A stretch of DNA of 45,351 nucleotides from Oscillospiraceae bacterium (GCA_015066095.1 SVPC01000014.1:1-45351), one strand, 5' to 3'; positions 32,763 through 41,861 are shown, counted from the stretch's first letter. A program made the numbers and translations. Notes: generated by a model from the sequence alone, not told the origin.

Positions 32763-33647
32763 ATGACAGTACGACATTTAAAAGTGTTTGTTTGTGTTTG
32801 CAAACACGGAAATATGACCAAAGCCGCCGAAGAACTATTCATAGCACAACCTGCCGTTAGTAATACTATTGCCGAAATTGAGAAAAACTATAACGTTAAA
32901 TTATTTGAACGGATAAATAAACGCTTATTTTTAACAGATGAAGGTAAAACTTTGCTTATCAAAGCGCAGGAAGCGGTATCCGCCTTTGACGAGTTTGAAG
33001 AACAGGCACTTAACTCCTCTAAAAAGCCGCTTTTAAAAATCGGCTCGTCGCTAACCATAGGTAAACAAAAACTGCCTTGGCTTTTACGCAAATTAAAAGA
33101 AAACTTTACTGATATAGACTTTCAAATATCTATAAATCAAACTGCCATAATTGAAAGTAAAATTTCAAACGGCACGTTAGATTTTGCGTTTATACAAGGC
33201 AAACCTTCCGACCCTAATATTAAATCACGACTAGTTGACTGTAGCACATTGATTGCCGTTTGTGGAAATAAATACAATATGCCCGACACCGTAACACTAA
33301 AAGAATTGTGTAAATATGACCTACTGCTACGCGAAGATGAAAGTGTATCACGTGAATTTTTAGACCACATATTTGCGCTTGAAAACATAGTTGTAACCCC
33401 TGTAATGGAATCTATAAGTAACCAAGCGCTTATCTCGGCGGCGGTGCAAAATCTCGGTGTCACAATTATGCCCGAAGCACTTCTTACCCGTCAATTAAAT
33501 AACGGTGGGCTTAGAAAAATTGCCGTATCCGATTATGAATTCACGCGAAATTCTTATCTCATATACCACAAAGACAAATCTTTCGGCACAGTCAAAAAGG
33601 AAATATTTGATTTTTGTTATAAAAATTATAAAAACAATAAAAACTAA
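32763..33647 (+). CDS. LysR family transcriptional regulator
   Basis: 294 residues. The N-terminal winged helix-turn-helix is standard: HLKVFVCVCKHGNMTKAAEE, then LFIAQPAVSNTIAEIEKNYN. The effector-binding domain follows (SSLTIGKQKLPWLL onward). The effector cannot be read. GGTGAT lies 4 bases before the ATG. It is divergent from the Na/Pi cotransporter with overlapping promoters and a palindrome between, the usual sign of local control, though a PhoU-fused transporter under a LysR protein is not a pairing I know well. Confidence 0.95.
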   Translation: MTVRHLKVFVCVCKHGNMTKAAEELFIAQPAVSNTIAEIEKNYNVKLFERINKRLFLTDEGKTLLIKAQEAVSAFDEFEEQALNSSKKPLLKIGSSLTIGKQKLPWLLRKLKENFTDIDFQISINQTAIIESKISNGTLDFAFIQGKPSDPNIKSRLVDCSTLIAVCGNKYNMPDTVTLKELCKYDLLLREDESVSREFLDHIFALENIVVTPVMESISNQALISAAVQNLGVTIMPEALLTRQLNNGGLRKIAVSDYEFTRNSYLIYHKDKSFGTVKKEIFDFCYKNYKNNKN

Positions 33648-33690
33648 AAGAAGATACCTTGAGGCACACTCCGTAAGGAAGTGTGCCTTG
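33645..33690 (-). repeat. Dispersed hairpin repeat, copy 3 (inverted), terminator-like
   Basis: Read on the minus strand this is the second hairpin of the blocks at 570-671 and 34712-34824 (shared ACTTCCTTACGGAGTGT and GGTATCTTCTTTTA). Stem GAGGCACACT/AGTGTGCCTT, and on the plus strand GATTTTTTG follows, so it can also end the LysR transcript. Confidence 0.7.
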
Positions 33691-33816
33691 ATTTTTTGTA
33701 TTGGATTCATTTATAATCCAATGAAATTATAATGCTTCTAAAAGATGTCGGTGAATGTCGGTCTTATTTCATATATAATATTATTGAAAAATAAAAAAGA
33801 AAGGAGTATTATAAAA

Positions 33817-34374
33817 ATGGACTTTTTAAATGAACTGTTTTCGGCGGGTGTTTGGGGTGATAAAACACCTTCGCCTCCAAAATGGAACAAATGGATACAT
33901 AGAAACTTAAGCGATAATCATTGCCCAGAATGTTTAATGTTAGATGGTTGTTGGTTTTTAAAGGAGAAAACTCCAAAATGGCCACATCATTCATTTTGCC
34001 ACTGTGTATTAAAAGATATCCCATATAACGAGGCGTTAACTTTAAGTTCCTGTAAATGCCCCTACTAAAAGTTTGACCCGTATTTGTTTGACCCCGATGA
34101 TTTTTACAAACATGGAAAAAGTGCTATGTTAGAAAGTTGGGGATATTCTATACATGATTCAACTTATTTAAAAGAAGAAATTCAAAAACAAAGTTTAGAA
34201 AAGTACAGAAACGGAGATTATAAATTAGGACAGTTAAATGAATATGGACAAAGAATAAGTATCAGGGTTGAATTGCCACGCAAAAACGGTGATGGTATGA
34301 TATCCTTTATTACCGGCTGGATGGTAAAACCTAATGGACATATTCAATTAAACACACCGTATGGAGGGAAATAA
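33817..34374 (+). pseudogene. Toxin-like gene interrupted by one in-frame TAA
   Basis: Two open stretches (33817-34068 and 34069-34374) are in the same frame, separated only by TAA at 34066-34068. The joined product would be 185 residues including the stop position. The first part has a cysteine/histidine cluster (CPECLMLDGCWF, then WPHHSFCHCVL) like the C-terminal end of phage minor-head/morphogenesis proteins, where H-x-x-C-x-C is common. The second part (FDPDDFYKHGKSAMLESWGY to GWMVKPNGHIQLNTPYGGK) resembles small C-terminal domains of polymorphic toxins, in my judgement DUF6883-like. AAGGAG is 10 bases before the ATG. Either a decayed remnant or two separate products; downstream residues look unchanged, so the stop may be recent. 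Confidence 0.6.
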
Positions 34375-34375
34375 T

Positions 34376-34624
34376 ATGAAGTATCTTGATTGTGTAGAAG
34401 TAATTGCAGAAAAAGAAGAATACGCTAAACAAGGTGTTCACAAAGGGATGCAGGGTGTTATATGGTTAGAAGAATCAATTGATGGAACTTGGGATGTCTT
34501 TTTTGATTTATGGGGCGAGCATGCCCCGATAGGTGATATTGCTATAAAAAAGGAAGATTTGAAACTTATTCCTAAGATGGACGCTGAAATCAACGAGCGA
34601 ATAAAAGCTGAGTTTGATAAATAA
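34376..34624 (+). CDS. Small acidic protein, possible immunity protein
   Basis: 82 residues, acidic, no signal or membrane segment: MKYLDCVEVIAEKEEYAKQG, then HKGMQGVIWLEESIDGTWDV, ending in a charged helix. The G-M-Q-G-V-I turn and beta pattern resemble DUF4926-like small beta proteins that often follow toxin genes; this is recognition from memory. GGAGGG is 5 bases before the ATG and overlaps the end of the toxin-like frame, so the two are coupled. It is intact while its partner is broken, as expected if it once gave immunity. Function not proven. Confidence 0.65.
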   Translation: MKYLDCVEVIAEKEEYAKQGVHKGMQGVIWLEESIDGTWDVFFDLWGEHAPIGDIAIKKEDLKLIPKMDAEINERIKAEFDK

Positions 34625-34711
34625 TTGTACATTTTGTAAAATACAGAGAATACTTATCTCATAATAATAACAGAACTTTTGCTTTCTGAGATAGGTGATT
34701 TTTTAAAGTAT

Positions 34712-34824
34712 GCAACCCACTATGACACTTTCAATTTTGAAAGTGTCATTTTTATTATACTAAAAGCAATAAAAAAGGGAGACAACTTCCTTACGGAGTG
34801 TCTCCCTTTCGGTATCTTCTTTTA
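34712..34824 (+). repeat. Two-hairpin dispersed repeat block, copy 2
   Basis: The first hairpin TGACACTTTCAA/TTGAAAGTGTCA (34722-34747) is followed by a T run. The second hairpin GGGAGAC...GTCTCCC surrounds CTTCCTTACGGAGTG and ends TATCTTCTTTTA. It shares the flanking AACCCACTATGACAC with copy 1 at 570-671. Follows the toxin/immunity-like pair. Confidence 0.75.
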
Positions 34825-34944
34825 GTTTGCATGGTGCTCAACTGAAGCTCTCATTGTATCGCAGCAATTGTTTTTTAAAAATTATAACATAAATATAATG
34901 ACAAATAAGATTTTAGCCGAAAATCCGCTAAATTTTATAAACAT

Positions 34945-35025
34945 ATTGTAGGGGCTGATGCCTACATCAGCCCGTCCAATTTTATCGAATCTATCGGGTC
35001 GATGAAGGGCATCGACCCCTACAAT
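34945..35025. repeat. Short palindromic repeat with ATTGTAGGGG ends
   Basis: Outer inverted repeats ATTGTAGGGG and CCCCTACAAT; inner hairpins GGGCTGATG-CCTA-CATCAGCCC and GGGTCGATG-AAGGG-CATCGACCC. Same architecture as 2476-2546. Confidence 0.7.
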
Positions 35026-35045
35026 ATTTTATTTGCATTAATAAT

Positions 35046-35078
35046 AATTCCGAATTACGCATTTCGCATTCATAATTA
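35046..35078. repeat. AATTCCG-type dispersed repeat, copy 3
   Basis: AATTCCGAATTACGCATTTC followed by GCATTCATAATTA, a diverged relative of 23973-24005 and 29547-29581, lying directly beyond the rplQ terminator. Confidence 0.5.
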
Positions 35079-35080
35079 AA

Positions 35081-35106
35081 AAACCCACCGAATAATCGGT
35101 GGGTTT
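35081..35106 (-). terminator. Terminator of the S10-spc-alpha operon
   Basis: Perfect stem AAACCCACCGA/TCGGTGGGTTT with loop ATAA; on the minus strand a T run follows. It lies about 85 bases after the rplQ stop. Confidence 0.85.
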
Positions 35107-35113
35107 ATATTTT

Positions 35114-35181
35114 GTCGTTTTAGTACACACATCATCGGCGCCTTGACGATATTTTCGTCATTGACAATGTGAGCACTAAAA
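35114..35181 (-). other. Structured 3' segment between rplQ and its terminator
   Basis: Nested pairings can be drawn: outer TTTTAGT/ACTAAAA, middle CACAT/ATGTG and inner TGACGA-TATTT-TCGTCA. It lies in the 3' untranslated RNA of the operon. Role unknown. Confidence 0.45.
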
Positions 35182-35190
35182 TCAGAGAAA

Positions 35191-35532
35191 TTAGATTAAC
35201 TCGATAATAGCCATTTCAGCTGCGTCACCACGGCGGGGAGCAGTCTTAACGATTCTGCAATAACCACCGTTTACATCCATATACTTAGGAGCGATTTCGT
35301 TGAACAATTTAGCAACAACATCTTCCTTAGTAATGAAAGCCAAAGCCTGACGCTTATTGTGAAGGGTATTTTCCTTAGCGAGTGTAATATATTTCTCTGC
35401 CATTGACCTAACTTCCTTAGCGCGTGTTACGGTTGTTTCAATCTTACCGTTTTCAAGCAAGAATGTTACCATAGCGCGAAGCATAGCTTTTCTGTGGTCA
35501 CTGGTTCTTCCGAGTTTACGGGTACCTGGCAT
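35191..35532 (-). CDS. rplQ: 50S ribosomal protein L17
   Basis: 113 residues of bL17: [20 protein letters not shown] at the start, [19 protein letters not shown] in the middle and a short C-terminus ending in AEMAIIELI. Last gene of the long leftward ribosomal operon, 26 bases after rpoA, with its own AAGGAG site. A structured segment and a strong terminator follow. Confidence 0.98.
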   Translation of the reverse strand: MPGTRKLGRTSDHRKAMLRAMVTFLLENGKIETTVTRAKEVRSMAEKYITLAKENTLHNKRQALAFITKEDVVAKLFNEIAPKYMDVNGGYCRIVKTAPRRGDAAEMAIIELI

Positions 35533-35558
35533 TTCAATTCACTCCTTAGCCAAAGTTT

Positions 35559-36509
35559 TTATTCCTCTTCCTTTTTGAGTGTAAAGCCAAATGAATTCAA
35601 TTTAGCAATAACCTCTTCCAAGGACTTACGGCCCAAGTTTCTTACCTTCATCATTTCCTCTTCGGTCTTGTAGATAAGATCTTCAACCGTATTAATACCT
35701 GCACGTTTTAAGCAGTTGAAGCTACGTACAGACAAATCAAGTTCGTCAATAGTCAAATCGAGAACTTTTTCTTTCTCGTTATCACTCTTAACAGCCATAA
35801 TGCTTTCAGTTTCACTAATGCCTTCTGCAAGGTCAAGGAACAATTCAAGGTGTTCCATCAAAACTTTGGCAGACATAGAAACTGCTTCGTCAGCTCTCAA
35901 AGAGCCGTCGGTCCAAACTTCTAAAGTAAGTTTGCCCTTATCAGTAACATTACCAACACGGGTGTTATCAACCGAGAAGTTTGCCTTAAGCACAGGTGTA
36001 TAAATTGAGTCAACGGGAATCATATCAACTATGTTCTGGTTGCCCTTATTCTGGTCAGCCGAAACATAGCCCCTGCCCTTTTCAAGGGTCATTTCCATAT
36101 TGAGCTTAGCGTCTTCGCCGAGCGTTGCAATATGCATTTCGGGATTGAGAATTTCTACTTCAGAATCAGCCTTGATTGAAGCTGCGGTAACCTCGCAAGG
36201 ACCTTCTGCTTCAATATAGATTTTCTTTGCGCCGTCTGCGTGAAGTTTTGCAATAAGACCCTTTATGTTGAGGATGATTTCAGTAACATCTTCCTTAACA
36301 CCGGGAATAGTAGAAAACTCATGAACAACGCCATCAATCTTAACGCCTGTTACAGCAACACCGGGGAGTATGGAAAGAAGAACTCTTCTCATACTGTTGC
36401 CGAGAGTTGTAGCGTAACCGCGTTCCAACGGTTCCATTACGAACTTACCGTATTTTCCGTCAGCGGTGATTTCGACAATATCAATTCTGGGCTTTTCAAT
36501 TTCTATCAT
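35559..36509 (-). CDS. rpoA: DNA-directed RNA polymerase subunit alpha
   Basis: Alpha subunit that dimerises to nucleate RNA polymerase. The N-terminal domain shows [20 protein letters not shown] and [14 protein letters not shown]. The C-terminal domain, which contacts activators and UP elements, starts near 245 with [20 protein letters not shown] and [20 protein letters not shown]. 316 residues, normal. Lies between rpsD and rplQ in the standard alpha-operon order. Confidence 0.98.
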   Translation of the reverse strand: MIEIEKPRIDIVEITADGKYGKFVMEPLERGYATTLGNSMRRVLLSILPGVAVTGVKIDGVVHEFSTIPGVKEDVTEIILNIKGLIAKLHADGAKKIYIEAEGPCEVTAASIKADSEVEILNPEMHIATLGEDAKLNMEMTLEKGRGYVSADQNKGNQNIVDMIPVDSIYTPVLKANFSVDNTRVGNVTDKGKLTLEVWTDGSLRADEAVSMSAKVLMEHLELFLDLAEGISETESIMAVKSDNEKEKVLDLTIDELDLSVRSFNCLKRAGINTVEDLIYKTEEEMMKVRNLGRKSLEEVIAKLNSFGFTLKKEEE

Positions 36510-36588
36510 TTAAAAGCTCCGTTTCTCCGTACTGTAAATTTTAGTTTCACAGCGCTTTGTACGGAAAGCACCATGAGAATTCTAATTA

Positions 36589-37215
36589 TTATTTTGAATA
36601 GAATTCGACAATGAGTTGTTCTTCAACTGGTGCATCGATTTGGTCTCTGTTTGGTAGAGCAATAACCTTTGCACTAAATTGGTCGCGGTTAACATCAATC
36701 CACTGCGGAACGGGTCTTGCACCGTTTGCTTCAATTATAGCCTTGAACTTTTCGCTGCCACGGCTCTTTTCACAAACAGTTACAACGTCACCTGCTTTAA
36801 GAAGATAAGAAGCGATGTCAACACGGCTTCCGTTAACTTCGAAATGACCGTGACCTACAAGCTGTCTTGCTTCTGCACGAGATGATGCGAAACCTACTCT
36901 GTAAACTACGTTATCAAGACGGCTTTCAAGAATGCGGAGAAGGTTATCACCAGTGATACCCTGCTTTCTTTCAGCTATCTCGAAATAATGATGGAATTGA
37001 TTTTCCTGAACGCCATAGAAACGTCTTGCGGTTTGCTTAGCGCGAAGCTGCAAGCCGTACTCAGATGACTTCTTTCTACCTTGTCCGTGCTGACCGGGAG
37101 CATAAGCTCTGATACCAACCGAACATTTTTCAGAATAGCAGCGTTCGCCCTTTAAGAACAATTTTTGTCCTTCGCGGCGGCAAAGTCTGCAAACTGCACC
37201 GGTATATCTTGCCAT
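36589..37215 (-). CDS. rpsD: 30S ribosomal protein S4 (zinc-binding form)
   Basis: Assembly-initiating 30S protein that often represses its own operon. The N-terminus keeps four cysteines (CRLCRREGQ, then [12 protein letters not shown]), the zinc-binding form. The S4 RNA-binding domain is at about 95-160 ([31 protein letters not shown]). 208 residues. GGAGGT precedes the start. About 80 bases separate it from rpoA, the largest gap inside this part of the operon. Confidence 0.98.
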   Translation of the reverse strand: MARYTGAVCRLCRREGQKLFLKGERCYSEKCSVGIRAYAPGQHGQGRKKSSEYGLQLRAKQTARRFYGVQENQFHHYFEIAERKQGITGDNLLRILESRLDNVVYRVGFASSRAEARQLVGHGHFEVNGSRVDIASYLLKAGDVVTVCEKSRGSEKFKAIIEANGARPVPQWIDVNRDQFSAKVIALPNRDQIDAPVEEQLIVEFYSK

Positions 37216-37266
37216 CTATTACACCTCCATAATTTCTGCAGTAAAAACTGCGGTAAATGTTTTTGA

Positions 37267-37665
37267 TTAAACGCGTCTTCTCTTGGGAGGACGGCAACCA
37301 TTGTGCGGAATCGGGGTAACGTCTTTAATCATACTTACCTCGAGACCTGCTGTCTGCAATGCGCGGATAGCAGCTTCACGTCCTGCTCCTGGACCTTTAA
37401 CATATACTTCAACGGTTTTAAGACCGTGCTCCATAGCAGCTTTAGCTGCAGTTTCAGCAGCAGACTGTGCTGCGAAAGGAGTAGACTTTCTTGAACCGCG
37501 GAAACCTAATTCACCTGCACTTGCCCATGAAAGAGCATTGCCTTGTGTATCGGTGATGGTTACGATAGTATTGTTGAAGGTAGACTGGATATGAGCGGCA
37601 CCACGTTCAATATTTTTCTTTTCGCGACGACGGCGTGTAGCAGTCGACTTTTTAGCAGTAGCCAT
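37267..37665 (-). CDS. rpsK: 30S ribosomal protein S11
   Basis: 132 residues. Basic N-terminal extension ([17 protein letters not shown]), then [38 protein letters not shown] and the C-terminal [20 protein letters not shown], all standard for uS11. GGAGGAAG before the ATG. Next to rpsM and rpsD in the canonical order. Confidence 0.98.
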   Translation of the reverse strand: MATAKKSTATRRRREKKNIERGAAHIQSTFNNTIVTITDTQGNALSWASAGELGFRGSRKSTPFAAQSAAETAAKAAMEHGLKTVEVYVKGPGAGREAAIRALQTAGLEVSMIKDVTPIPHNGCRPPKRRRV

Positions 37666-37682
37666 TTAATTCTTCCTCCTAC

Positions 37683-38051
37683 TTATTTCTTCTTGTTAGC
37701 GATGGTCTTCTTAGGACCTTTACGTGTACGAGCGTTAGTCTTAGAACGTTGACCTCTTACAGGTAAGTTCTTGCGATGACGCAAACCACGGTAGCTACCA
37801 ATTTCGATAAGTCTCTTGATATCAAAAGCGATAGCGCGACGACGGTCACCTTCTACTTGAAGGTTGTGGTCGATATATTCACGCAACTTTGAGATATCAT
37901 CTTCAGTTAAGTCCTTACATCTAACATCAGGGTCAATACCTGTGTCGGCAAGGATTTTTTTAGATGTAGTAAGACCAATACCAAATATATAAGTGAGACC
38001 GATTTCTACTCGCTTATTATTCGGAAGGTCAACACCAGCAATACGTGCCAT
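37683..38051 (-). CDS. rpsM: 30S ribosomal protein S13
   Basis: 122 residues: starts [20 protein letters not shown], then [11 protein letters not shown] and the C-terminal [20 protein letters not shown], as in uS13, which contacts the 50S subunit and P-site tRNA. GGAGGTGC precedes the ATG. Between rpmJ and rpsK. Confidence 0.98.
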   Translation of the reverse strand: MARIAGVDLPNNKRVEIGLTYIFGIGLTTSKKILADTGIDPDVRCKDLTEDDISKLREYIDHNLQVEGDRRRAIAFDIKRLIEIGSYRGLRHRKNLPVRGQRSKTNARTRKGPKKTIANKKK

Positions 38052-38107
38052 TTATCAAAGCACCTCCATTTTATTCTTGTCGGCGAAATTGCTATTAAAA
38101 GCGCTTA

Positions 38108-38221
38108 TTAACCCTGACGCTGTTTGTGCTTGGGGTTTTCGCAAATTACCATAATCTTGCCTTTACGCTTAATAATTTTGCACTTTTCGCAAATCTTTTT
38201 AACAGAAGGTCTGACTTTCAT
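38108..38221 (-). CDS. rpmJ: 50S ribosomal protein L36
   Basis: A 37-residue protein: [20 protein letters not shown], then [17 protein letters not shown]. It has Cys11, Cys14, Cys27 and His32, the zinc-binding form of bL36. GGAGGT lies before the ATG. Between infA and rpsM, its normal place. Confidence 0.97.
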   Translation of the reverse strand: MKVRPSVKKICEKCKIIKRKGKIMVICENPKHKQRQG

Positions 38222-38251
38222 TTGGATTATACCTCCTTCAAATTTTGACTG

Positions 38252-38470
38252 TTATTTTGAACGCCATGTAATGCGTCCCTTAGACAGGTCATACGGGGAC
38301 ATTTCAACTGTAACTTTATCGCCGGGCAAAATTCTGATGAAATTCATGCGAAGTTTGCCGGAAATGTGAGCTAAAATCTGATGTCCGCCTTGGATTTCTA
38401 CTTTAAATATTGCATTAGGCATTGCTTCAACAACGGTGCCTTCAAGCTCTATCATGTCCTGTTTAGACAT
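38252..38470 (-). CDS. infA: Translation initiation factor IF-1
   Basis: 72 residues, one S1/OB fold: [20 protein letters not shown], then [19 protein letters not shown] and [17 protein letters not shown]. Binds the A site of the 30S subunit during initiation. Its start overlaps the stop of the KOW-domain gene by one base (TAATG), so the two are coupled. Confidence 0.98.
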   Translation of the reverse strand: MSKQDMIELEGTVVEAMPNAIFKVEIQGGHQILAHISGKLRMNFIRILPGDKVTVEMSPYDLSKGRITWRSK

Positions 38471-38724
38471 TACGGTTCCTCCTTAAATTTTGCAGCATCT
38501 CTATACGCTGCAAGTGCCTTTTTTAATTGTTTATTTGTTTTAAAACTGTCAGTTTCAAGAACGGTATTTGTAAATTGCAAATGCTTTATATTTTTGCGTT
38601 TTGGTCGGTCGAGCGGACGCTCTTTACCATCACAAACATAAACATAATCGCCTTCGCTTTTTACGACCACCATAAAGTAGTCTTTATCCCGTCCCGCCTT
38701 AGAACACACAATTCTACCTATCAT
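38470..38724 (-). CDS. KOW-domain RNA-binding protein (L14e/L6e/L27e-like)
   Basis: 84 residues: [20 protein letters not shown], then [22 protein letters not shown] and a basic helical C-terminus. The G-x-I-V-x-S-x-A-G-R-D start is the KOW-type beta fold seen in eukaryote/archaeal L14e. This gene occurs between map and infA in many Clostridia; its ribosomal role is not settled. I chose the ATG at 38724 because GAGGT precedes it by 5 bases; the longer frame from 38736 uses a TTG overlapping the map stop. Confidence 0.88.
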   Translation of the reverse strand: MIGRIVCSKAGRDKDYFMVVVKSEGDYVYVCDGKERPLDRPKRKNIKHLQFTNTVLETDSFKTNKQLKKALAAYRDAAKFKEEP

Positions 38725-38732
38725 AACATACC

Positions 38733-39482
38733 TCAAACTATTGTCATAATTTTCGGTCCGTCAGGTGTGATAACAACCGTATGCTCAAAGTGAGCCGAAA
38801 GTGAACCATCCTTGGTTTCAACAGTCCAACCGTCCGGCAAAACCTTGACATCGTAGTGACCGACATTTACCATCGGTTCAATCGCCAAAGTCATTCCGGG
38901 CAAAAGGCGGATTCCACGTCCCTGTGTGCCAAAATTAGGTACCTCGGGGGCTTCGTGCAGCTGGGTTCCTATTCCGTGTCCGACATATTGTCTTACAACA
39001 GAAAACCCTGCCGCCTCAACAGTCCGCTGAACCGCGCTACTGATATCGCCGATTCTGCTGCCTGCGCGTGCCGCTTTGATACCCTCATATAGAGCATCCT
39101 TTGTCACGCTCATCAGCCGCTTTGCTTCGTCGGATACATCTCCGCAAGCAAAAGTGGCAGCATTGTCACCGTGATAACCCTGAAACTTTGCGCCAAGGTC
39201 GACACTTACTATGTCGCCGGCACAAATTTTACGCGATTTTGACGGAATGCCGTGAATAACCTCGTTGTTAATAGATATACAAGCGGTTGCGGGGTAGCCG
39301 TGATAATTTTTAAAATTAGGTTCACCGCCACGGGAACGGATGTATTTTTCTGCCAAAGCATCAAGCTCGGCAGTGGTAACACCCGCCTCAACCGCGTTGC
39401 CTACAGTTTGTAGTGCTCCGGCTGCGATGGAGCAAGCCTCTTTCATTATGCCGAGTTCACGGCTTGTCTTTAGCACTACCAT
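38733..39482 (-). CDS. map: Type I methionine aminopeptidase
   Basis: Removes the initiator methionine from nascent proteins. 249 residues with pita-bread fold motifs: NEVIHGIPS, SVDLGAKFQGYHGDNAATF with two metal-binding aspartates, YVGHGIGTQLHEAPEVPNFG with the metal-binding histidine, and IEPMVNVG and HFEHTVVIT with the glutamates. The start overlaps the adk stop by one base (TAATG). Standard gene for this operon in Firmicutes. Confidence 0.97.
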   Translation of the reverse strand: MVVLKTSRELGIMKEACSIAAGALQTVGNAVEAGVTTAELDALAEKYIRSRGGEPNFKNYHGYPATACISINNEVIHGIPSKSRKICAGDIVSVDLGAKFQGYHGDNAATFACGDVSDEAKRLMSVTKDALYEGIKAARAGSRIGDISSAVQRTVEAAGFSVVRQYVGHGIGTQLHEAPEVPNFGTQGRGIRLLPGMTLAIEPMVNVGHYDVKVLPDGWTVETKDGSLSAHFEHTVVITPDGPKIMTIV

Positions 39483-40117
39483 TATAAATTCCCCAATGCT
39501 TCGAGTACAAGACGGGTTGTATCTTTAACCTCATCTTGACCCTCCACCGTTACAAGCTTGCCGCAATTTTTGTAATAATCTTTTAAAGGCTCGGTCTGTT
39601 CGTGATAAACATTAAGTCTGTTAAGAACAGTCTGGGGCTCGTCATCCTTGCGGATTACAAGTGCGCCTTCGCAAAAATTACAAATACCTTCTTTAGCGGG
39701 TTTCTTGTACTCGGTGTGGTAACTCGCACCGCACTTTTCACATACGCGTCTGCCCGACATACGCTTAACGATTTCGCTATCTGCCACCTCAATAGAGAGC
39801 GCAACATCGATATCGAAACCTAATTTATCAAGGGCTTCTGCCTGGGGAATGGTGCGGGGGAAACCGTCAAGAATGTAGCCGTTTTGGCAATCATCCTCAC
39901 CTAGACGTTCCTTAATGATGCCTATTACAACATCATCAGGAACAAGGTTTCCTGCGTCTATGAAAGCTTTCGCTTTAAGTCCCATTTCTGTACCGTTTTT
40001 TAAAGCAGCACGGATAATGTTGCCGGTAGAAATGGTAGGGATACTGTATTTTTCGGAAATAATTTCCGCCTGAGTGCCTTTACCGGCACCGGGGGCTCCT
40101 AAAAGTATCAGTTTCAT
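39482..40117 (-). CDS. adk: Adenylate kinase (zinc-binding lid form)
   Basis: Converts ATP + AMP to 2 ADP. P-loop GAPGAGKGT at 7-15, DGFPRTIPQAEAL at about 84, and a lid domain with four cysteines (CEKCGASYH, then CNFCEGAL) that bind zinc, typical of Gram-positive bacteria. 211 residues. Follows secY by 11 bases and overlaps map. Confidence 0.98.
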   Translation of the reverse strand: MKLILLGAPGAGKGTQAEIISEKYSIPTISTGNIIRAALKNGTEMGLKAKAFIDAGNLVPDDVVIGIIKERLGEDDCQNGYILDGFPRTIPQAEALDKLGFDIDVALSIEVADSEIVKRMSGRRVCEKCGASYHTEYKKPAKEGICNFCEGALVIRKDDEPQTVLNRLNVYHEQTEPLKDYYKNCGKLVTVEGQDEVKDTTRLVLEALGNL

Positions 40118-40128
40118 CTTAAATCACC

Positions 40129-41421
40129 TTAATCAAGGAATCCCTTATAGTGACGCATCATCATCTGAGACTCGAGACTGCGTACAGTATCAAGAGCTAC
40201 ACCAACCATAATAAGGAGTGAAGTACCACCAACAGAAATATTGATAGCGCCTACACCGCTTATGATAATGGGGAGAATTGCGATGACACTGAGGAACAAC
40301 GCGCCCAAAAGTGTGATACGGGAAAGGATTTTTTGAATAAAGTCAGATGTGGGTTTGCCGGGACGGATACCCGGAATAGCACCGCCGTTTTTACGCAAGT
40401 TGTTTGCCATTTCAACAGGATTGAACTGGATTGTTGAATAGAAATAAGCAAAGCCTATAATCAACAAGAAATAAACAATTGCGTAGGGAGCACCTTGCAC
40501 ACTGAAAAGTTGCAAGAACTTGTAGAAAGTGGAATCACTCTCTCCTGTGAATGCCATAATCATTGTGGGCAACATCAAAATAGATGAAGCAAAGATGATA
40601 GGCATAACACCCGACATATTTACCTTAATCGGAATATGTGTGTTTTGGCCGCCATACATTTTATTACCTACAACACGCTTAGCGTATTGAACAGGGATTC
40701 TGCGTTCTGCATGGGTCATCCATACAACGAACATAATGGTTGCCAAGAAAATAAGAACGATTGCAATAACTTCTACATACTTGCCCAATTCGGCAACATA
40801 GTACCACAAAGCTTCGAATGCCTGCGGACCACGAGCAAGAATACCGGCAAAAAGTATCATAGAGATACCATTACCAACACCCTTTTCGTCAATGCGTTCG
40901 CCAAGCCACATTACAAGAGCAGAACCTGCTGTAAGGGCAAGTACAATTGTGATACCTGCAAACCAAGGTGCAGCTAAGCCACCATCGGTCAAATACTTGT
41001 TGTTTTCAAGGTAGATAAAATATGCAGTACCTTGAATCAAAGCCAAAGCTACTGTTACCCAACGGGTAAGTTGAGCCAACTTCTTTTGACCTTCTTCGCC
41101 TTCTTTTGACCATTCTTGAAGTCTTTTGAAAACTACGGTCAAAAGTTGAACGATAATTGAAGAGTTGATGTACGGTGTAACCGACAAAGCCAAGATTGCA
41201 CCATATTCAAGACTACCACCGGTCAAAATTGAAAGATAACTGAAAACTTGCTGAGTTGCAGTAAGTTCAGTACTATCAAAAGCGCCGATTAAAGCCTCGG
41301 TATCAACGAAAGGAACCGGAATAACCGAACCGATACGGAAAATTAAGAGAATCATTACGGTAAAGAGAATCTTATTACGGATTTCTTTAATAACCCAAGC
41401 GTTTTTTAATGTCTGTAACAT
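40129..41421 (-). CDS. secY: Preprotein translocase subunit SecY
   Basis: Central channel of the Sec translocon, 430 residues with ten membrane helices. Typical segments: RIGSVIPVPFVDTEAL, TPYINSSIIVQLLTVV (plug and helix 2), ERIDEKGVGNGISMILFAGI, and PGIRPGKPTSDFIQKILSRI in the large cytoplasmic loop. The start overlaps the rplO stop by one base (TAATG). Located between rplO and adk, as usual. Confidence 0.98.
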   Translation of the reverse strand: MLQTLKNAWVIKEIRNKILFTVMILLIFRIGSVIPVPFVDTEALIGAFDSTELTATQQVFSYLSILTGGSLEYGAILALSVTPYINSSIIVQLLTVVFKRLQEWSKEGEEGQKKLAQLTRWVTVALALIQGTAYFIYLENNKYLTDGGLAAPWFAGITIVLALTAGSALVMWLGERIDEKGVGNGISMILFAGILARGPQAFEALWYYVAELGKYVEVIAIVLIFLATIMFVVWMTHAERRIPVQYAKRVVGNKMYGGQNTHIPIKVNMSGVMPIIFASSILMLPTMIMAFTGESDSTFYKFLQLFSVQGAPYAIVYFLLIIGFAYFYSTIQFNPVEMANNLRKNGGAIPGIRPGKPTSDFIQKILSRITLLGALFLSVIAILPIIISGVGAINISVGGTSLLIMVGVALDTVRSLESQMMMRHYKGFLD

Positions 41422-41861
41422 TAAATCACCTCAGCCTTTCCGCCTAAAGCCTCGATTTTCTGGGCAGCAGATGCGGAATAAGCATTGAGTTTAACCTCAA
41501 GCTTTTTGGTAAGCTTGCCGTTAGCCAAAACCTTAACAGGAAGGTTAGCTTTCTTAATTATTCCCTTTTGTGCCAAAGCCTCGGCGTCTACAACGCTACC
41601 GTCCTCGAACTTTTCAAGAGCGGAAAGGTTGATAGCAATCCATTCTTCAGCGAAAATATTATTGAAACCACGTTTCGGAACGCGTCTTTGCAAAGGCATC
41701 TGACCGCCTTCGAAACCTGCGCGGATACCACGGCCTGCACGAGCTTTTTGACCCTTATGGCCTTTGCCTGCAGTTTTACCCTGGCCTGAACCGTGACCTC
41801 TGCCTATACGCTTAGACTCTTTTGTTGAGCCAAGCGCAGGAGCTAATTCATGCATTTTCAT
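41421..41861 (-). CDS. rplO: 50S ribosomal protein L15
   Basis: 146 residues. Starts [20 protein letters not shown], then the basic glycine-rich [20 protein letters not shown] and [16 protein letters not shown], typical of uL15. I chose the ATG at 41861 because AAGGAGG lies 8 bases upstream; a GTG at 41870 overlaps that site. Overlaps secY by one base. Confidence 0.98.
   Translation of the reverse strand: MKMHELAPALGSTKESKRIGRGHGSGQGKTAGKGHKGQKARAGRGIRAGFEGGQMPLQRRVPKRGFNNIFAEEWIAINLSALEKFEDGSVVDAEALAQKGIIKKANLPVKVLANGKLTKKLEVKLNAYSASAAQKIEALGGKAEVI

Larger units (their letters stand above)
34625..35190. other. Repeat-rich spacer without genes
   Basis: The 566-base gap holds a long-range stem (TATCTCA/TGAGATA, about 34656-34694), the two-hairpin block (34712-34824), an AT-rich stretch, the TGTAGGGG element (34945-35025), an AATTCCG-type repeat (35046-35078), the rplQ terminator and a structured segment at 35114-35181. 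No convincing coding frame on either strand. Confidence 0.6.

Noticed and set aside
32763-33647. LysR plus cotransporter as part of a mobile island with the toxin-like pair
   Set aside because: No integrase, attachment site or direct repeats bracket the region; only a shared hairpin repeat links them.
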